Assembly (NCBI RefSeq): GCF_046630445.1
Contig: NC_092333.1
Coordinates: 713,759,001-713,823,000, forward strand
Length of the DNA: 64,000 nucleotides
Origin: Rutidosis leptorrhynchoides
Taxonomy: Eukaryota; Streptophyta; Magnoliopsida; Asterales; Asteraceae
Direction: 5' to 3'
This document shows, one piece after another, positions 48,995 to 62,099 of this stretch (position 1 is its first letter; each line of letters begins with the position of its first letter). Under the pieces are notes generated by a model. It worked only from the letters and a program-made list of their open reading frames with translations. It was not told where the DNA came from and did no database searches. Position numbers and translations under genes: made by a program.

Positions 48995-49260
48995 ATGAAT
49001 AAGATTTGTTCGTAAAGGTTTAGAATCAGAAGCAAGGTATTCATTAATGACTTCAGCAATTACTGAATCATTTGGATTCTTTGAAGGCAGATTTAGTCTT
49101 TGTGATTTGTTCACAGCCTCCTTCATAGTTTTGCATAATTCGCTTTTCGGTACTAAATTTTCTATTGAGCGTTTCCAACACTCCATTCTTTATCATCATA
49201 CTTTTGACTGTTAAAGTCATCAACAGTTTTCGCTGTTTCACCAGCTTTCTCAAAATTCAA
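48995..49260 (-). pseudogene. Captured poly(A)-binding protein fragment in F
   Basis: A minus-strand frame reads MKEAVNKSQRLNLPSKNPND and SVIAEVINEYLA, matching the linker and fourth-RRM start of PABP (family pattern MKEAVDKYQGLNLYLKNLDDSV). It occupies the same place relative to the antisense unit and the central block as in A, B and C. Confidence 0.65.
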
Positions 49261-49656
49261 AGAACTGATTCGTAGACTAGAGTGCTTTTCAGAATTTCAG
49301 AATTGAAGATCGTAATTCTAGGAGATAGATGTTATATGTATACATATAGTTGTTGACGTAGAAACGCTGCGAGATTCTGAATACTGATTTGCTGATTCTC
49401 AGTTTTTGGTATGGCAATTTTCGTTATAAGATGTAGATGAGTACATGATAGGGTTTCAATGAATATAACGATTTTTCAAAAAAATCAAAGATTAATGAAT
49501 TTGTTGGTAAGTTTACTGCTAATGTGGGGGAATATAAACGATTCTCCGGTAACGATGACGGAAGACAAACTTATATATCAAGGTTATAATAAGACTTATT
49601 CGAATGAAAGGTCGACGTTGATTTGTTGGAGCTGTGATAAAATTGGCTAATTTAAA

Positions 49657-51148
49657 AGGTCCGACTATAAACCTATACTTTTTATGTTTGGATTCTTAAA
49701 TTAGAGTTCAATATGAAACCATAGCAATTTGATTCACTCAAAACGGATTTAAAATGAAGAAGTTATGGGTAAAACAAGATTGGATATTTTTGATCTTTTT
49801 AGCTACGGGAAATGTTTAACAAATCTATACAAATCATATCCTAGCTAACTTATATTGTATTATACATGTATTCTAATATATTATGTAATCTTGGGATACC
49901 ATAGACACGTATGCAAATGTTTTGACATATCATATCGACCCATGTATATATATTATTTGGAACAACCATAGACACTCTATATGCAGTAATGTTGGAGTTA
50001 GCTATACAGGGTTGAGGTTGATTCCAAAAATATATATACTTTGAGTTGTGATCTAGCCTGAGACGTGTATACACTGGGTCGTGGATTGATTCAAGATAAT
50101 ATATATCGATTTATTTTTGTACATCTAACTGTGGACAACTAGTTGTAGGTTACTAACGAGGACAGCTGACTTAATATACTCAAATCTTTAAAACATAATA
50201 AAAATGGTTGTAATTATATTTTGATCATACTTTGATATATATGTACATATTTGTATAGGTTCGTGAATCGATCCGTGGCCAAGTCTTACTTCCGAGGAAG
50301 AAAATATCTGTGAAAGTGAGTTATAGTCCCACTTTTAAAATCTAATATTTTTGGGATGAGAATACATGCAGGTTTTATAAATGATTTACAAAATAGACAC
50401 AAGTACGTGAAACTACATTCTATGGTTGAATTATCGAAATCGAATATGCCCCTTTTTATTAAGTCTGGTAATCTAAGAATTAGAGAACAGACACCCTAAT
50501 TGACGCGAATCCTAAAGATAGATCTATTGGGCCTAACAAACCCCATCCAAAGTACCGGATGCTTTAGTACTTCGAAATTTATATCATATCCGAAGGGTGT
50601 CCCGAAATGATGGAGATATTCTTATATATGCATCTTGTTAATGTCGGTTACCAGGTGTTCACCATATGAATGATTTTTATCTCTATGTATGAGATGTGTA
50701 TTGAAATATGAAATCTTGTGGTCTATTGTTACGATTTGATATATATAGGTTAAACCTATAACTCACCAATATTTTTGTTGACGTTTAAAGCATGTTTATT
50801 CTCAGGTGAATACTAAGAGCTTCCGCTGTTGCATACTAAAATAAGGACAAGATTTGGAGTTCATGTTTGTACGATATTGTGTAAAAACTGCATTCAAGAA
50901 ACATATGTCGATGTAATATATTTCTATTGTAAACCATTATGTAATGGTCATGTGTAAACAGTATATTTTAGATTATCATTATTTGATAATCTACGTAATG
51001 CTTTTAAAACCTTTATTGATAAAATAAAGGTTATGGTTGTTTTAAAAATGAATGCAGTCTTTGAAAAACGTCTCATATAGAGGTCAAAACCTCGCAACAA
51101 AATCAATTAATATGGAACGTTTATAATCCATATGAACGGGATATTTCA
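49657..51148 (+). mobile_element. LTR fragment G (3' part of an LTR), plus strand
   Basis: Opposite in orientation to F. It starts abruptly near 49657 (ccgactataaacctat) and ends like an LTR with atatttca at 51148. In order it has catagacactctatatgc, ctttgagttgtgatc, ggttcgtgaatcg, tgggatgagaatacatgc, gcgaatcctaaagatagatc, ggttaccaggtgttc and cttccgctgttgc, the shared 3' LTR words. F sequence resumes right after it (tctatgattattcc). A length of about 1.5 kb suggests the missing 5' part equals roughly half an LTR. Confidence 0.6.
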
Positions 51149-51639
51149 TCTATGATTATTCCAAATAATATATATAGATGCGTCGATATGATATGTCAAA
51201 ACCTTGTATACGTGTCCAGATATTTAAAGTGCGTAAAATAAATAACATAAATTAAATGACGATAAATAAAGTGCGTAAAGTAAATAACAGAAATTTAATG
51301 ACGATAAATAAAATTACGAGAATTAAAATTGCGATAATTAAATTGCGATAAATAAATGTAATAAGTTAGCTAGGAACAGTTAGCGTGGATTCTTAACAAA
51401 ATTCTTCTCATAGTTAAATTGTTTGTTTCTAACAAATTTTACTTTGTCTAATGTTTTCTTCATTATGCCACTTGTTGGATTAAGATAGGTTAGAATCCAA
51501 ATATGAAATTGAATTAAACTGGTTATTCGGTGGTGAACGGATTCGTATATCTGTGGATGTAAGTAGGATAGTAAATGACCATTGAATCAGATTTGAAAGA
51601 ATGTACAGTGTAACTTATTAATGTGAAATCTAAATATTC

Positions 51640-51860
51640 CTCGGGTATTACCTACCCGTTAAAATATTTTCACCATTAACAGTTTGTACGAAAGAATTTT
51701 TAATTACAATCTTTATGAAAATATATTTATATATATATTTTCTTCAGATGTAATCATGGATTTAAATGAGTTAATATGATATTAAACTCATTTGATTTAC
51801 CGTTAGATCTAGAATACATAATCTCTAAAACATTAGAGATTACATAATCGCCATGTAAAA
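51640..51860 (-). promoter_or_regulatory. Central conserved block of F
   Basis: Plus strand cgggtattacctacccgtta then aaatattttcaccattaac, followed by sequence matching A, B and C. In the same region a minus-strand frame contains YVISNVLEIMYSRSNGKSNE, similar to YVISKVLEIIYSRFNRKSNE in B, which may be a duplicated relative of the gag-like helix. Confidence 0.5.
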
Positions 51861-51977
51861 CGAAGATAAATGATGTAGAACGATTCGTAGAACAATGATT
51901 AAGTTCGAGATATGGATTGTGATATTGAGACATGTGATGTTGAAACTTAGCTTGTTGGTGGTACTGGTATTGATGTT

Positions 51978-53054
51978 TGAGACGACCCGTCCTAATCCAT
52001 AAGGATGAATACAATAACATATGATTACATCGCGAGGTACTTGACCTCTATATGATACCTTTTACAAACATTGCATTCGTTTTTGAAAGACAAACTTTCA
52101 TTACATCGAAAGTTGACAGGCATGCATACTATTTCATAATATATCCAAACTATCAATGACTTAATAATAATCTTGTTGAACTCAACGACTCAAATGCAAC
52201 GTCTTTTGAAATATGTCATGAATGACTCCAAGTAATATCTCTAAAATGAGCAAATGCACAGCGAAAGATTTCTTTCATACCTGAGAATAAACATGCTTTC
52301 AAGTATCAACCAAAAGGTTGGTGAGTTCATTAATTTATCATAATCATTCATTTTCATCATTTTAATAGACCACAAGATTTTCATTTCCATTAAATAACCT
52401 TACACTCGCAAGTGTATAAAAATCATTCGTATGATGAACACCTGGTAACCGACATTAACATAATGCATATAGAATATCCCCCGCATACTCGCAAGTATGC
52501 CATAAATATTGGTAATCGCAATCACCATTTAATCGAAGTACTAAAGCATTCCAAATTCCAGAATGGGGTTTGTTAGGCCCATAGATCTATCTTTAGGATT
52601 CGCGTCAATTAGGGGCCATTTTCCTAATTCTTAGGTTACCAGACTTGAAGGGGCAATATTCGGTATAATAATGCAACCATAGAATGTAGTTCTAAGTACT
52701 TGTGTCTATTTCGTCAAACATTTATAAAAACAGTGCATGTATTCTCAGTCCCAAAAATATATATTGCAAAAGCATTTAAAAAGGGAGCAAATGAAACTCA
52801 CTATACTGTATTTTGTAGTAAAAATACACATGACGATATTGAACAACTGAACAATGCAGGGTTGGTCTCGGATTCACGAACCTATATCATCCATATATAT
52901 ATTAAAACATATACTTGTAATCGAACAAATTTATATATTATAATTATTATTAATAGTGATATAATTTTTATATTAATAACTTATATATTTCATTATTATT
53001 ATATATTCATTTATATATATAAAAATATAAATTTTATTATGTTATGTGTATTAC

Positions 53055-53153
<99 letters not shown>

Positions 53154-53203
53154 TTTGTTAAAATAGTAGTAATAATGATACCAAAAAATATTAGTAGTGA
53201 ATA

Positions 53204-53238
<35 letters not shown>

Positions 53239-53578
53239 TTAATGATTCAATTAATAATAATATTAATGTTAATTTTAATAATAAATATTATAATAATGAT
53301 AATAACAGTAATTTTTAATAAAATGAAAATTTTAATAGTAATGATAATGAAAATAGTAACTTTTATGATAATACATAATACGTAATAATAAGTAATATTC
53401 ATAACAATACTTATGTTAATTATAATCATAGTCTTCATGTTTAAATTTTAAACTAATAACTAAAGCTGATATAACATCAATTCGTAATCCTATTCATAAT
53501 AATAATAGCAATACTTATATTACTAATAATCTGATATAATTAAAAATATTGATAATAACAATAATAATAATACCTATT
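51978..53578 (-). repeat. Element C 3' LTR, left part
   Basis: Matches 60950-62530 closely. It contains an (AT)n tract (53060-53151) and the shared LTR words. Ends at the insertion of LTR fragment D. Confidence 0.8.
53060..53151. repeat. (AT)n microsatellite, LTR C left copy
   Basis: About 46 TA units; the paired copy in the other LTR (62029-62098) is shorter. Frames over it are artefacts. Confidence 0.95.
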
Positions 53579-55542
53579 TGTAGTGACCCGAACTTTTCCA
53601 TGTTTATATATATTATTTGAGATTGATATTTACAATACTAAATGTTTCCAACGTGTTAAGCAATCAAACTTGTTAATACTTGATTAAATGAAATAAGTTT
53701 CATATAGACAATTGATCACCCAAGTTGACCGGCGATTCACGAACGTTACAAATTTATAAAAACTACATGTTGTGGTATATATAGACATATATATGGTGAC
53801 ATGAGATTATGATGAGTAAGTATCTCACTAAGTATATTAACAATGTGTGATATACATAAGAAATGAGATTACTAAGTTAAGAAACTCGAAATGATATATA
53901 TAACGATTATCGTTATGATAACGTCTACTAAATACATATGTATCATATTAAGATATTGATACACTATATCTAACATGATAAAATGATATTTAAATATATC
54001 ATTAAGTGTGTTAACAATGAACTACATATGTAAAAACAAGACTACTAACTCAAGAATTACGAAACGAGACTTATATGTAACGATTATCGTTGTAACGTTA
54101 TTTTAATGTATATATCATATTAAGAGATATTAATACATCATAATATCATGATAACATAATAATTTAACATCTTATTTGATATAATAAACATTGGGTTAAC
54201 AACATTAATTGAGATCGTTAACTTAAAGGTTTCAAAACAACACTTACATGTAACGACTAACGAAGACTTAACGACTCCATTAGAATGTATATACATGTTG
54301 TGTTTTGATATGTATTTTTACACTTTTGAAAGACTTCAAGACACATATCAAAGTACTTCTACTTAACAAAAATGCTTACAATTACATCCTCGTTCAGTTT
54401 CATCAACAATTCTACTCGTATGCACCCGTATTCGTACTCGTACAATACACAGCTTTTAGATGTATGTACTATTGGTATATACACTCCAATGATCAGCTCT
54501 TAGTAGCCCATGTGAGTCACCTAACATATGTGGGAACCATCATTTGGCAACTAGCATGAAATATCTCATAAAATTACAAAAATATTAGTAATCATTCATG
54601 ACTTATTTACATGAAAACAAAATTACATATCCTTTATATCTAATCCATATACCAACGACCAAAAACACCTACAAACACTTTCATTATTCAATTTTCTTCA
54701 TCTAATTGATCTCTCTCAAGTTCCATCTTCAAGTTCTAAGTGTTCTTCATAAATTCCATAAGTATAGTTTCATAAAAATCAAGAATACTTCCAAGTTTGC
54801 AAGTCTACTTCCAAGCTTTCTAATCCATTCCAAGTAATTATCTAAGATCAAGGAATCTTTGTTATTTATAGTATGTTATCTTTCTAATTCAAGGTAATAT
54901 TCATATTCAAACTTTGATTCAATTTCTACAACTATAACAATCTTATTTCGAGTGAAAATCTTACTTGAACTGTTTTCGTGTCATGATTCTGCTTCAAGAA
55001 CTTTCAAGCCATCCAAGGATCCTTTGAAGCTAGATCTATTTTTTTAATTTCCAGTAGTTTTATCCAGAAAACTTGAGATAGTAATGATGTTCATAACATC
55101 ATTCGATTCATACATATAAAGCTATCTTATTCGAAGGTTTAAACTTGTAATCACTAGAACATAGTTTAGTTAATTCTAAACTTGTTCGCAAACAAAAGTT
55201 AATCCTTCTAACTTGACTTTTAAAATCAACTAAACACATGTTCTATATCTATATGATATGCTAACTTAATGATTTAAAACTTGGAAACATGATGAACACC
55301 ATAAAATCAGTTATACGCCATCGTAGTGAAACCGGGGGCTGTTTTGGTTTGGATAATTAAAAACTATGATAAAATTTGATCTAAAAGTTGTTCTTCTGGG
55401 AAAATGATTTTTCATATGAACATGAAACTATATCCAAAAATCTTGGTTAAACTCAAAGTGAAAGTATGTTTTTCAAAATGGTCATCAAGATGTCGTTCTA
55501 TCGACGAAAATGACTACCTCTTTAGTAATTGACATGTAACTT
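53579..55542 (+). mobile_element. LTR fragment D (5' part of an LTR), plus strand
   Basis: Begins cleanly with tgtagtgacccgaac and continues through an AT-rich promoter-like region and a leader-like CT-rich part (54660-54800, caccaacgaccaaaaacacc region), then stops abruptly about 55542, where C's LTR resumes (aaaattgggagttg). It has no internal region, primer site or coding region. It looks like the 5' half of an LTR. The opposite half of what may be the same LTR family is G. Confidence 0.6.
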
Positions 55543-56281
55543 AAAATTGGGAGTTGAGTAAAAAGTTACTGGTACAGAGTGCTTGGGAGTTGAGTAAAAA
55601 GTTACTGGTACAGAGTGCTTGCTTCGGTTTAAAAGGATTTTCTTGTTTTAATTCAAATAATGGAGGCTGTTGTAATTGTTAATTGATAATGGAGATGAAA
55701 GAGGTGAATGAAGTAGTCTATGTTACTGCACAATTCGCTTGGTTTATAGTATAAAGTGATCGACCAGATTCATGAACGAGTAGAAGGATGGAAACAAAAA
55801 AAAAAAAAATAATTCTGCTAAAGTCTAACAGATCACGTGTAATATAAGTCCTTTTATATTATATTTAATATTAACTATTAAATATTAATATTAATAATTA
55901 TTAAATATAAATGCAAATTTGTTAATAATAATAATAATAATAATACAATTAGTATTATTAATAATAATAAAATACTAAAAATAATAAATATAGAAATAAT
56001 AATAATATTAATGATAAAAAAATAATATATTAATAAAAATAATACTAATACTAATAATAATTATATTAATAAATAAACTTCATATTTAAAATAATGATAA
56101 TAATAATAGTAATAACAATATTAATAACAAAATGATAGTTTTTATAATAATACATATGATGATAAAAAATAATAATAATAATAATTAATCATAAAAATGA
56201 TAATACTAATCCTATTAGTTATAATAATATTAATATCATTAATGATAATAATAATATTAATATAATTAATTATACATATCA

Positions 56282-56321
<40 letters not shown>

Positions 56322-56546
56322 AAAAAACTATAATATTAATAATACAACTATTAATATCAATATTAACAATAATACCAGTAATAATATTAATATTAATATA
56401 ACAATTATATTCAAACTTGTAATCAATTTAATGCAATGCTATTTATTATATATGTAATATTATATTCTATGATAACATTTACTGAATAGTTATTGTTTAT
56501 ACATTTTATATATATTTAATAGAAATCATATATAAATTCATAATAT

Positions 56547-56637
<91 letters not shown>

Positions 56638-57223
56638 TTTTAGCAGTAACTTTATTGCTTTGTATATTTATTTTACATATTCCTTTCTAATGATTATCTT
56701 ACCAATATACACGAGAAATTATTGTAAAGCACACGTTGAAAGTTAAGCAGGAACCTCCACTAACTTTTGTCTAACTATCGATAATTGGTACTTTGTTCTC
56801 ACAATGTAATTCACTTTACCATTCGTTTCGAATATTGTTAAAAAGGAAAGATTTCTCAAATCATAATGGGCCTCTCAATAGAGACTTATCATAATAACAC
56901 AATACATCCAATAATTCAATCCTTTGCTAATATCTTTTAATTTCGTCAATAAATATATTAAATATATATTGAAACAATTACGTTCATGTAAAGTGTTATA
57001 CATCTAATACTTTGTTAACGTTTTCAATTAATATAATTATATATTATATACACATCTATATACACATAAATGTTTGTGAATCGCCGAGCACAGTCAAAGG
57101 GTAAATGATTATATGAACATAGTTTCAAAATTTTCAAGACTCACCATTATAGACTTTGCCTATCTTGTCGGAATAATATAAAGATCAAGTTTAAATTTGG
57201 TCGGAAATTTCCTGGTCGTCACA
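55543..57223 (-). repeat. Element C 3' LTR, right part
   Basis: Resumes after D with a roughly 37-bp unit repeated in tandem (gggagttgagtaaaaagtta..., at about 55548 and 55585) that is single in the other LTR. It then continues through triplet-rich AT sequence and an (AT)n tract (56550-56634) to gtcgtcaca at the right border. About 870 bp present in the other LTR (62533-63400) are absent at the junction with D. Confidence 0.72.
56550..56634. repeat. (AT)n microsatellite in LTR C
   Basis: About 42 AT units. A shorter tract lies at about 56291-56313. Confidence 0.95.
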
Positions 57224-57270
57224 GTACCTACCCGTTAAAGAAATTTCGTACCGAAATTTGATTGGGATGG
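57224..57270 (-). other. Element C plus-strand priming region
   Basis: gtacctacccgttaaagaaa then tttcgtaccgaaatttg on the plus strand, complementary to the same region in A and B. Confidence 0.65.
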
Positions 57271-57559
57271 TCATGGCTGACAATAAGTATGTTTTCACGA
57301 CGCATACAAGCTAGAAATTTGAGTTTTTATTATCAGTGAGTAATATGGATAAAACAATTCGTTTATGTGAAGAGTACGAGTGAAGCTATCACGAAAGAGT
57401 GAAATGAGTAATTGTAGGTTTGACTTAACCGGTGACGTAGTCACGGTTGCTTTTCGAAATTTAAGGGATTTATAGAAAATCTTCGTAATGAGATTTTGTT
57501 CTTCGAAAATTAGGGACATTAAGATCCTCTTTGGTTAAATTCGATAATCTGTTTCGATT

Positions 57560-57640
57560 ACTCTGTCGGATATTTCACTATAAATCCACCCTCTTCATTT
57601 CCTTTATATTATGGAGTTCCATCCTTTTGTTTTCTCTTCC
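57560..57640 (+). promoter_or_regulatory. Truncated antisense promoter region of C
   Basis: cactataaatccaccctctt retains the TATA-like motif of the antisense unit seen in F and A. The small ORF that follows in F has been lost here. Confidence 0.4.
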
Positions 57641-58189
57641 CGACTTTAGGTCAAGCAAATAGTGGTCCAGAATTCGTAGGTATGGAGTTTCGAAAGAACA
57701 TGACTGTTGCTCAAAGAGAGAGATTGTAATAACACAATTTTGATTGGTTAAATTACCACAATTCAGGAGAAAGAATAGAATTATCAGGAAGATATATTCT
57801 TGATATGTTTAGAGATTAGGTAGAATGTAAGAGTCGTGTACATGGCACATAACGATGTTAGGGTCTGTGAATCATCAAGATCCATTAGCAACTCAGCATG
57901 ACTTAATGTAATATAATCACGTTGATCAAGTGTCATTTTATTATACTAACTCATGCTTCAGTTCCCAACACTATTTTAAAAACATTCATATTTTAAATTC
58001 GAATCTTTCAGAATTTAGAAACTAAAAACAGTTTCCTTTTTGATGTAACACTAATATCGCGAAGAGATAAATGATTTTAGCTAAGAATGGTTATGAAAAT
58101 ATCTTCAAAAATATCGAGGATATTAATAAAGAAAGATACGATGATATCTTAAAATTTCTAATATCGATGGATGATTAAGAAAATTTGTC

Positions 58190-58425
58190 CGCAAGAGTTT
58201 AGAGTCAGAAGCAAGGTATTCGTTAATGACTTCAGCAGGTACTGAATCATTTGGATTCTTTGAAGGCAGGTTTAGTCTCTGTGAATTGTCTATAGCCTTC
58301 TTCATAATTTCGTATAATCCGCCTTTCGGTATTAAATTTTCTAGTGAGTGTTTCCAACACTCCATCATACTTTTGACTATTAAGGTCGTTTACAGTTTTT
58401 GCTGCTTCATCAGCATTTTCCAAAA
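58190..58425 (-). pseudogene. Captured poly(A)-binding protein fragment in C
   Basis: An open minus-strand frame of 81 codons (58123-58368) reads MKKAIDNSQRLNLPSKNPND, SVPAEVINEYLA, the PABP linker and fourth-RRM start. Upstream bases on that strand encode NADEAAKTVNDLNS, the third-RRM end. It is a decayed fragment in the sense direction of C. Confidence 0.68.
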
Positions 58426-59219
58426 ATTCGGAGAACTAATTCGTAGTTTGGGGTGCTTTTCAGAATTTCAAAATGGAAGGTCATAATTCTAAGAGATAAA
58501 GGTTATATGTATACATATAATTGTTGATGTGGAAATGCTACGAGATTCAAAATACTGATTGCTGATTCCCAGTAATTGATGTGGAAATTCTCGTTATAAG
58601 ATGTGGATGAGTATATGAATAGGTTTTAACGAACAAATATAATGGTTCTTTGGAGAGACTTAAGCCGATAAGTAATGAAGTTGCTGGTGGGTTTATGCTA
58701 ATGTGGTGAGATATAAACGGTTCCCCGTTAACGATAATGAAAGGTAACTTATATATCACAGTTATAATAAGGTTAATCCGAATGAAAGTCGAAGTTGTCT
58801 TGCTGGAGCTGTGACAAAATTGGCTAATTTCGAAAGGGATTGCACGGTTATTTTTGGTAATAACATGCCAAAGAAGCTAGCACAGATACGTGTTAAACAT
58901 TTACTCAGGTTCCGAGTGTTTTCAAGTTCATAACTATATGCATCAATCTCTTATTTCGTAGATGAAGTGTGGTTCATCCTCTCGATTGTGGTGTTTTCAA
59001 GAATTATGAAAGGTTTGAACGCAGATTGTAATCGTCAAGATACAAATGAGGTTTAAGATGAAATCAAGTGGCAACCTTGAAGAATTGTTTAGTTTCATAT
59101 GTTATAATCAATATTTTAATTCATTTTAATTGTCCAATATTGGAAGTCCACAGTTGATAGTCCACAGTTAACAGTCCAAAAATTCATATATAGATTAATA
59201 TATAATATTCGAATTAATT

Positions 59220-59410
59220 AATACATATCGTGACCCGTGTACGTGTCTCAGACTCGATCACAACTCAAAGTATATATATTATTGTAGAATCAACCTCAAC
59301 CCTGTATAGCTAACTCCAACATTACTGCATATAGAGTGTCTATGGTGATTCTAAATAATATATATAGATGCGTCGATATGATATGTCAAAACCTTGTATA
59401 CGTGTCCCGA
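59220..59410 (-). repeat. Segment shared by C interior, A interior and LTR fragment G
   Basis: catatagagtgtctatggtg and gatgcgtcgatatgatatgt, reverse-complemented, match A at about 15600-15840 and G at about 49900-50100. Its presence both in interiors and in an LTR suggests exchange between LTR and interior sequences. Confidence 0.5.
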
Positions 59411-59769
59411 TATTTAAAGTGCGGAAAATAAATAACAGAAATTAAATGACAATAAATAAAATTGCAAGAATTAAAATTGCGATAAATAAATGTAATTAGT
59501 TAGCTAGGAACAGTTAGCGTGGTTTCTTAACAAAATTTCTCACAGTTCAATTGTTTGTTTCTAACAAATTTTATTTTGTCCAATGTTTTCTTCATTATGC
59601 CACTTGTTGAATTCTGGTAGGTCAAAATCCAAATATGAAATTGAATGAAAATGTTTATTCTGCGGTGAACGGATACGTATATCTGTGGATGTAAATAGGA
59701 TAGTAAATGACTGTTGAATCAAATTGGAAGAACGTACAGTGTAACTTGTTAATGTGAAATCTAAATATT

Positions 59770-59980
59770 TCTAGGGTATTACCTACCCGTTAAAATATTT
59801 TCACCATTAACAGTTTGTACAAAAGAATTTTTAATTACAACCTTTATGAAAATATACTTACATATATATTTTCTTCAGATGTAATCATTGATTTAATGAG
59901 TCAATTATGATATTAACCTCATTTGATTTACCGTTAGAACTAGAATACATAATCTCTAAAACATTAGAGATCATATAATC
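59770..59980 (-). promoter_or_regulatory. Central conserved block of C
   Basis: gggtattacctacccgttaa then aatattttcaccattaaca on the plus strand, the complement of the block in A and B. Confidence 0.5.
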
Positions 59981-60039
59981 TTCATGTAGAACGAAGATAA
60001 TTGATGTAGAACAAGATGTTGAACGAAAATTATGCTCGA

Positions 60040-60541
60040 GGTATAGATTGTGATGTTGAAGTGTGGAATGAGGATGTTGCTGTTGGTGGTAGTGGTTATG
60101 CTGCTGGTGCTGCTGATGCTCGTAGATATTGCACCATATTCTCCAGAGTCACTAATCGAGCGCGAAGCTCGTTGACTTCTTCTATTATACTGATATGATT
60201 GTTGGTTCGGATGAGTGGATGAATAAGATCTAGAATTCGAGATAGTATATAATCATGACGTGATACTCTGGAAATGAGGCTGAAAATGGTGTTTCGGATA
60301 AGTTCGCCGGTAAGTGCTTCAGGTTCTTCGTCAAGAGGGGAATGTGGAGGATGGAAAGGATCGCCTTCTTCTAGTCTCCATCGGTTAAGTCGACTACGAA
60401 CTCATCCCCAATTCATCCAGAATTGATGATGGCTAATTGGTTGTTCCATTCTGGTTACACTGCTTTCGGAGCTCGAGTGAAAATTCATATTGGAATGGTT
60501 GTTGGAATCTAAGGAATTCGAACTGGTGGAGGGATCCATCT
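60040..60541 (-). pseudogene. Gag-like remnant in element C
   Basis: The minus strand encodes a Ser-rich head, PISHHQFWMNWG, a GDPFHPPHSPLDEEPEALTG-like stretch, SRHDYI, and the closing ELRARLVTLENMVQYL-like coiled coil with an Ala-rich tail, in the same order as the B ORF (9216-9629). The plus-strand 60-codon frame at 60016 is its shadow. Confidence 0.55.
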
Positions 60542-60930
60542 CGTACGATCAGATAAAAGATTTTCAATATGAAATAGATTATAGGATGTAGATTAGTACC
60601 CTGCAATACATGATTGACATATCCATATATAATACTAAAATCCCATAAGTTACGGAGGAATCTACAGAAGCTGTCAGGAAAAGTCTGCAGTAACAGATAC
60701 GCTAAGATATGAATTTTTGTCTATACACTATTTATGCAATCAATGCAGTAAGACGTGTCTAGAATAAGAGTGATAAGCAAGTGATTCCCTAAGAATGATA
60801 AACATGTAATTTTCGACACTAAATGATAAGCAAAACTTTTGATATGCAGACACGGTCGAAGTCCAGACTCACTAATGTATCTAAACAACTATCAGTTAGA
60901 CACACTAATGCAAGACCTGGTTCGCTAAGA

Positions 60931-60947
60931 CCACCACTCTGATATCA
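60931..60947 (-). other. Element C primer-binding site
   Basis: ccaccactctgatatca on the plus strand, the complement of tgatatcagagtggtgg, two bases inside the LTR border. Confidence 0.7.
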
Positions 60948-62023
60948 CATGAGACGACCCGTCCTAATCCATAAGGACGAATACAATAACATATGATTAC
61001 ATCGCGAGGTACTTGACCTCTATATGATACATTTTACAAACATTGCATTCGTTTTTTGAAAGACAAACTTTCATTACATCGAAAGTTGACAGGCATGCAT
61101 ACCATTTCATAATATATCCAAACTATCAATGATTTAATAATAATCTTGTTGAACTCAACGACTCGAATGCAACGTCTTATGAAACATGTCATGAATGACT
61201 CCAAGTAATATCTCTAAAATGAGCAAATGCACAGCGAAAGATTTCTTTCATACCTGAGAATAAACATGCTTTCAAGTGTCAACCAAAATGTTGATGAGTT
61301 CATTAGTTTATCATAATCATTCATTTCCATCATTTTAATAGACCACAAGATTTTCATTTCAATTAAATAACCTTACACTCTCAAGTGTATAAAAATCATT
61401 CGTATGATGAACACCTGGTAACCGACATTAACATAATGCATATAGAATATCCCCCGCATACTCGCAGGTGTGCCATAAATATTGGCAATCGCAATCACCA
61501 TTTAATCAAAGTACTAAAGCATTCCAAATTTCAGAATAGGGTTTGTTAGGCCCATAGATCTATCTTTAGGATTCGCGTCAATTAGGGGCCATTTCCCTAA
61601 TTCTTAGGTTACCAGACTTGAAGGGGCAATATTCGGTATAGTAATCCAACCATAGAATGTAGTTCTAAGTACTTGTGTCTATTTCGTCAAACATTTATAA
61701 AAACAGTGCATGTATTCTCAGTCCCAAAAATATATATTGCAAAAGCATTTAAAAAGGGAGCAAATGAAACTCACTATACTGTATTTTGTAGTAAAAATAC
61801 ACATGAAGATATTGAACAACTGAACAATGCAGGGTTGGCCTCGGATTCATGAACCTATATCATCTATATATATATTAAAACATATACTTGTAATCGAACA
61901 AATTTATATATTATTATTATTAATAGTGATATAATTTTTATATTAATAACTTATATATTTCATTATTATTATATATTCATTTTTATATATAAAAATATAA
62001 ATTTTATTATGTTATGTGTATTA

Positions 62024-62028
<5 letters not shown>

Positions 62029-62098
<70 letters not shown>
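62029..62098. repeat. (AT)n microsatellite, LTR C right copy
   Basis: About 35 TA units, aligned with the tract at 53060-53151. Confidence 0.95.

Positions 62099-62099
<1 letters not shown>

Larger units (their letters stand above)
44394..51977 (-). mobile_element. Element F: non-autonomous LTR element, minus strand, partly in window
   Basis: The 3' LTR lies at 44394-47782 (about 3.4 kb) and the interior at 47783-51977, where element C is inserted; the rest of F is off the window. The interior, read on the minus strand, has the priming region, an antisense small ORF, the PABP fragment and the central block, in the same order as A and B. An LTR fragment, G, is embedded in it. The left LTR end reads tctaacgacccgtcc, a diverged form of the usual terminus. 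No replication enzymes are seen. Confidence 0.72.

Noticed and set aside
52700-53161. 153-codon ORF
   Set aside because: Passes through LTR C sequence into an (AT)n tract; no domain, and the tract supplies a third of it.
60016-60198. Plus-strand 60-codon ORF
   Set aside because: It is the complement of the gag-like remnant of element C.
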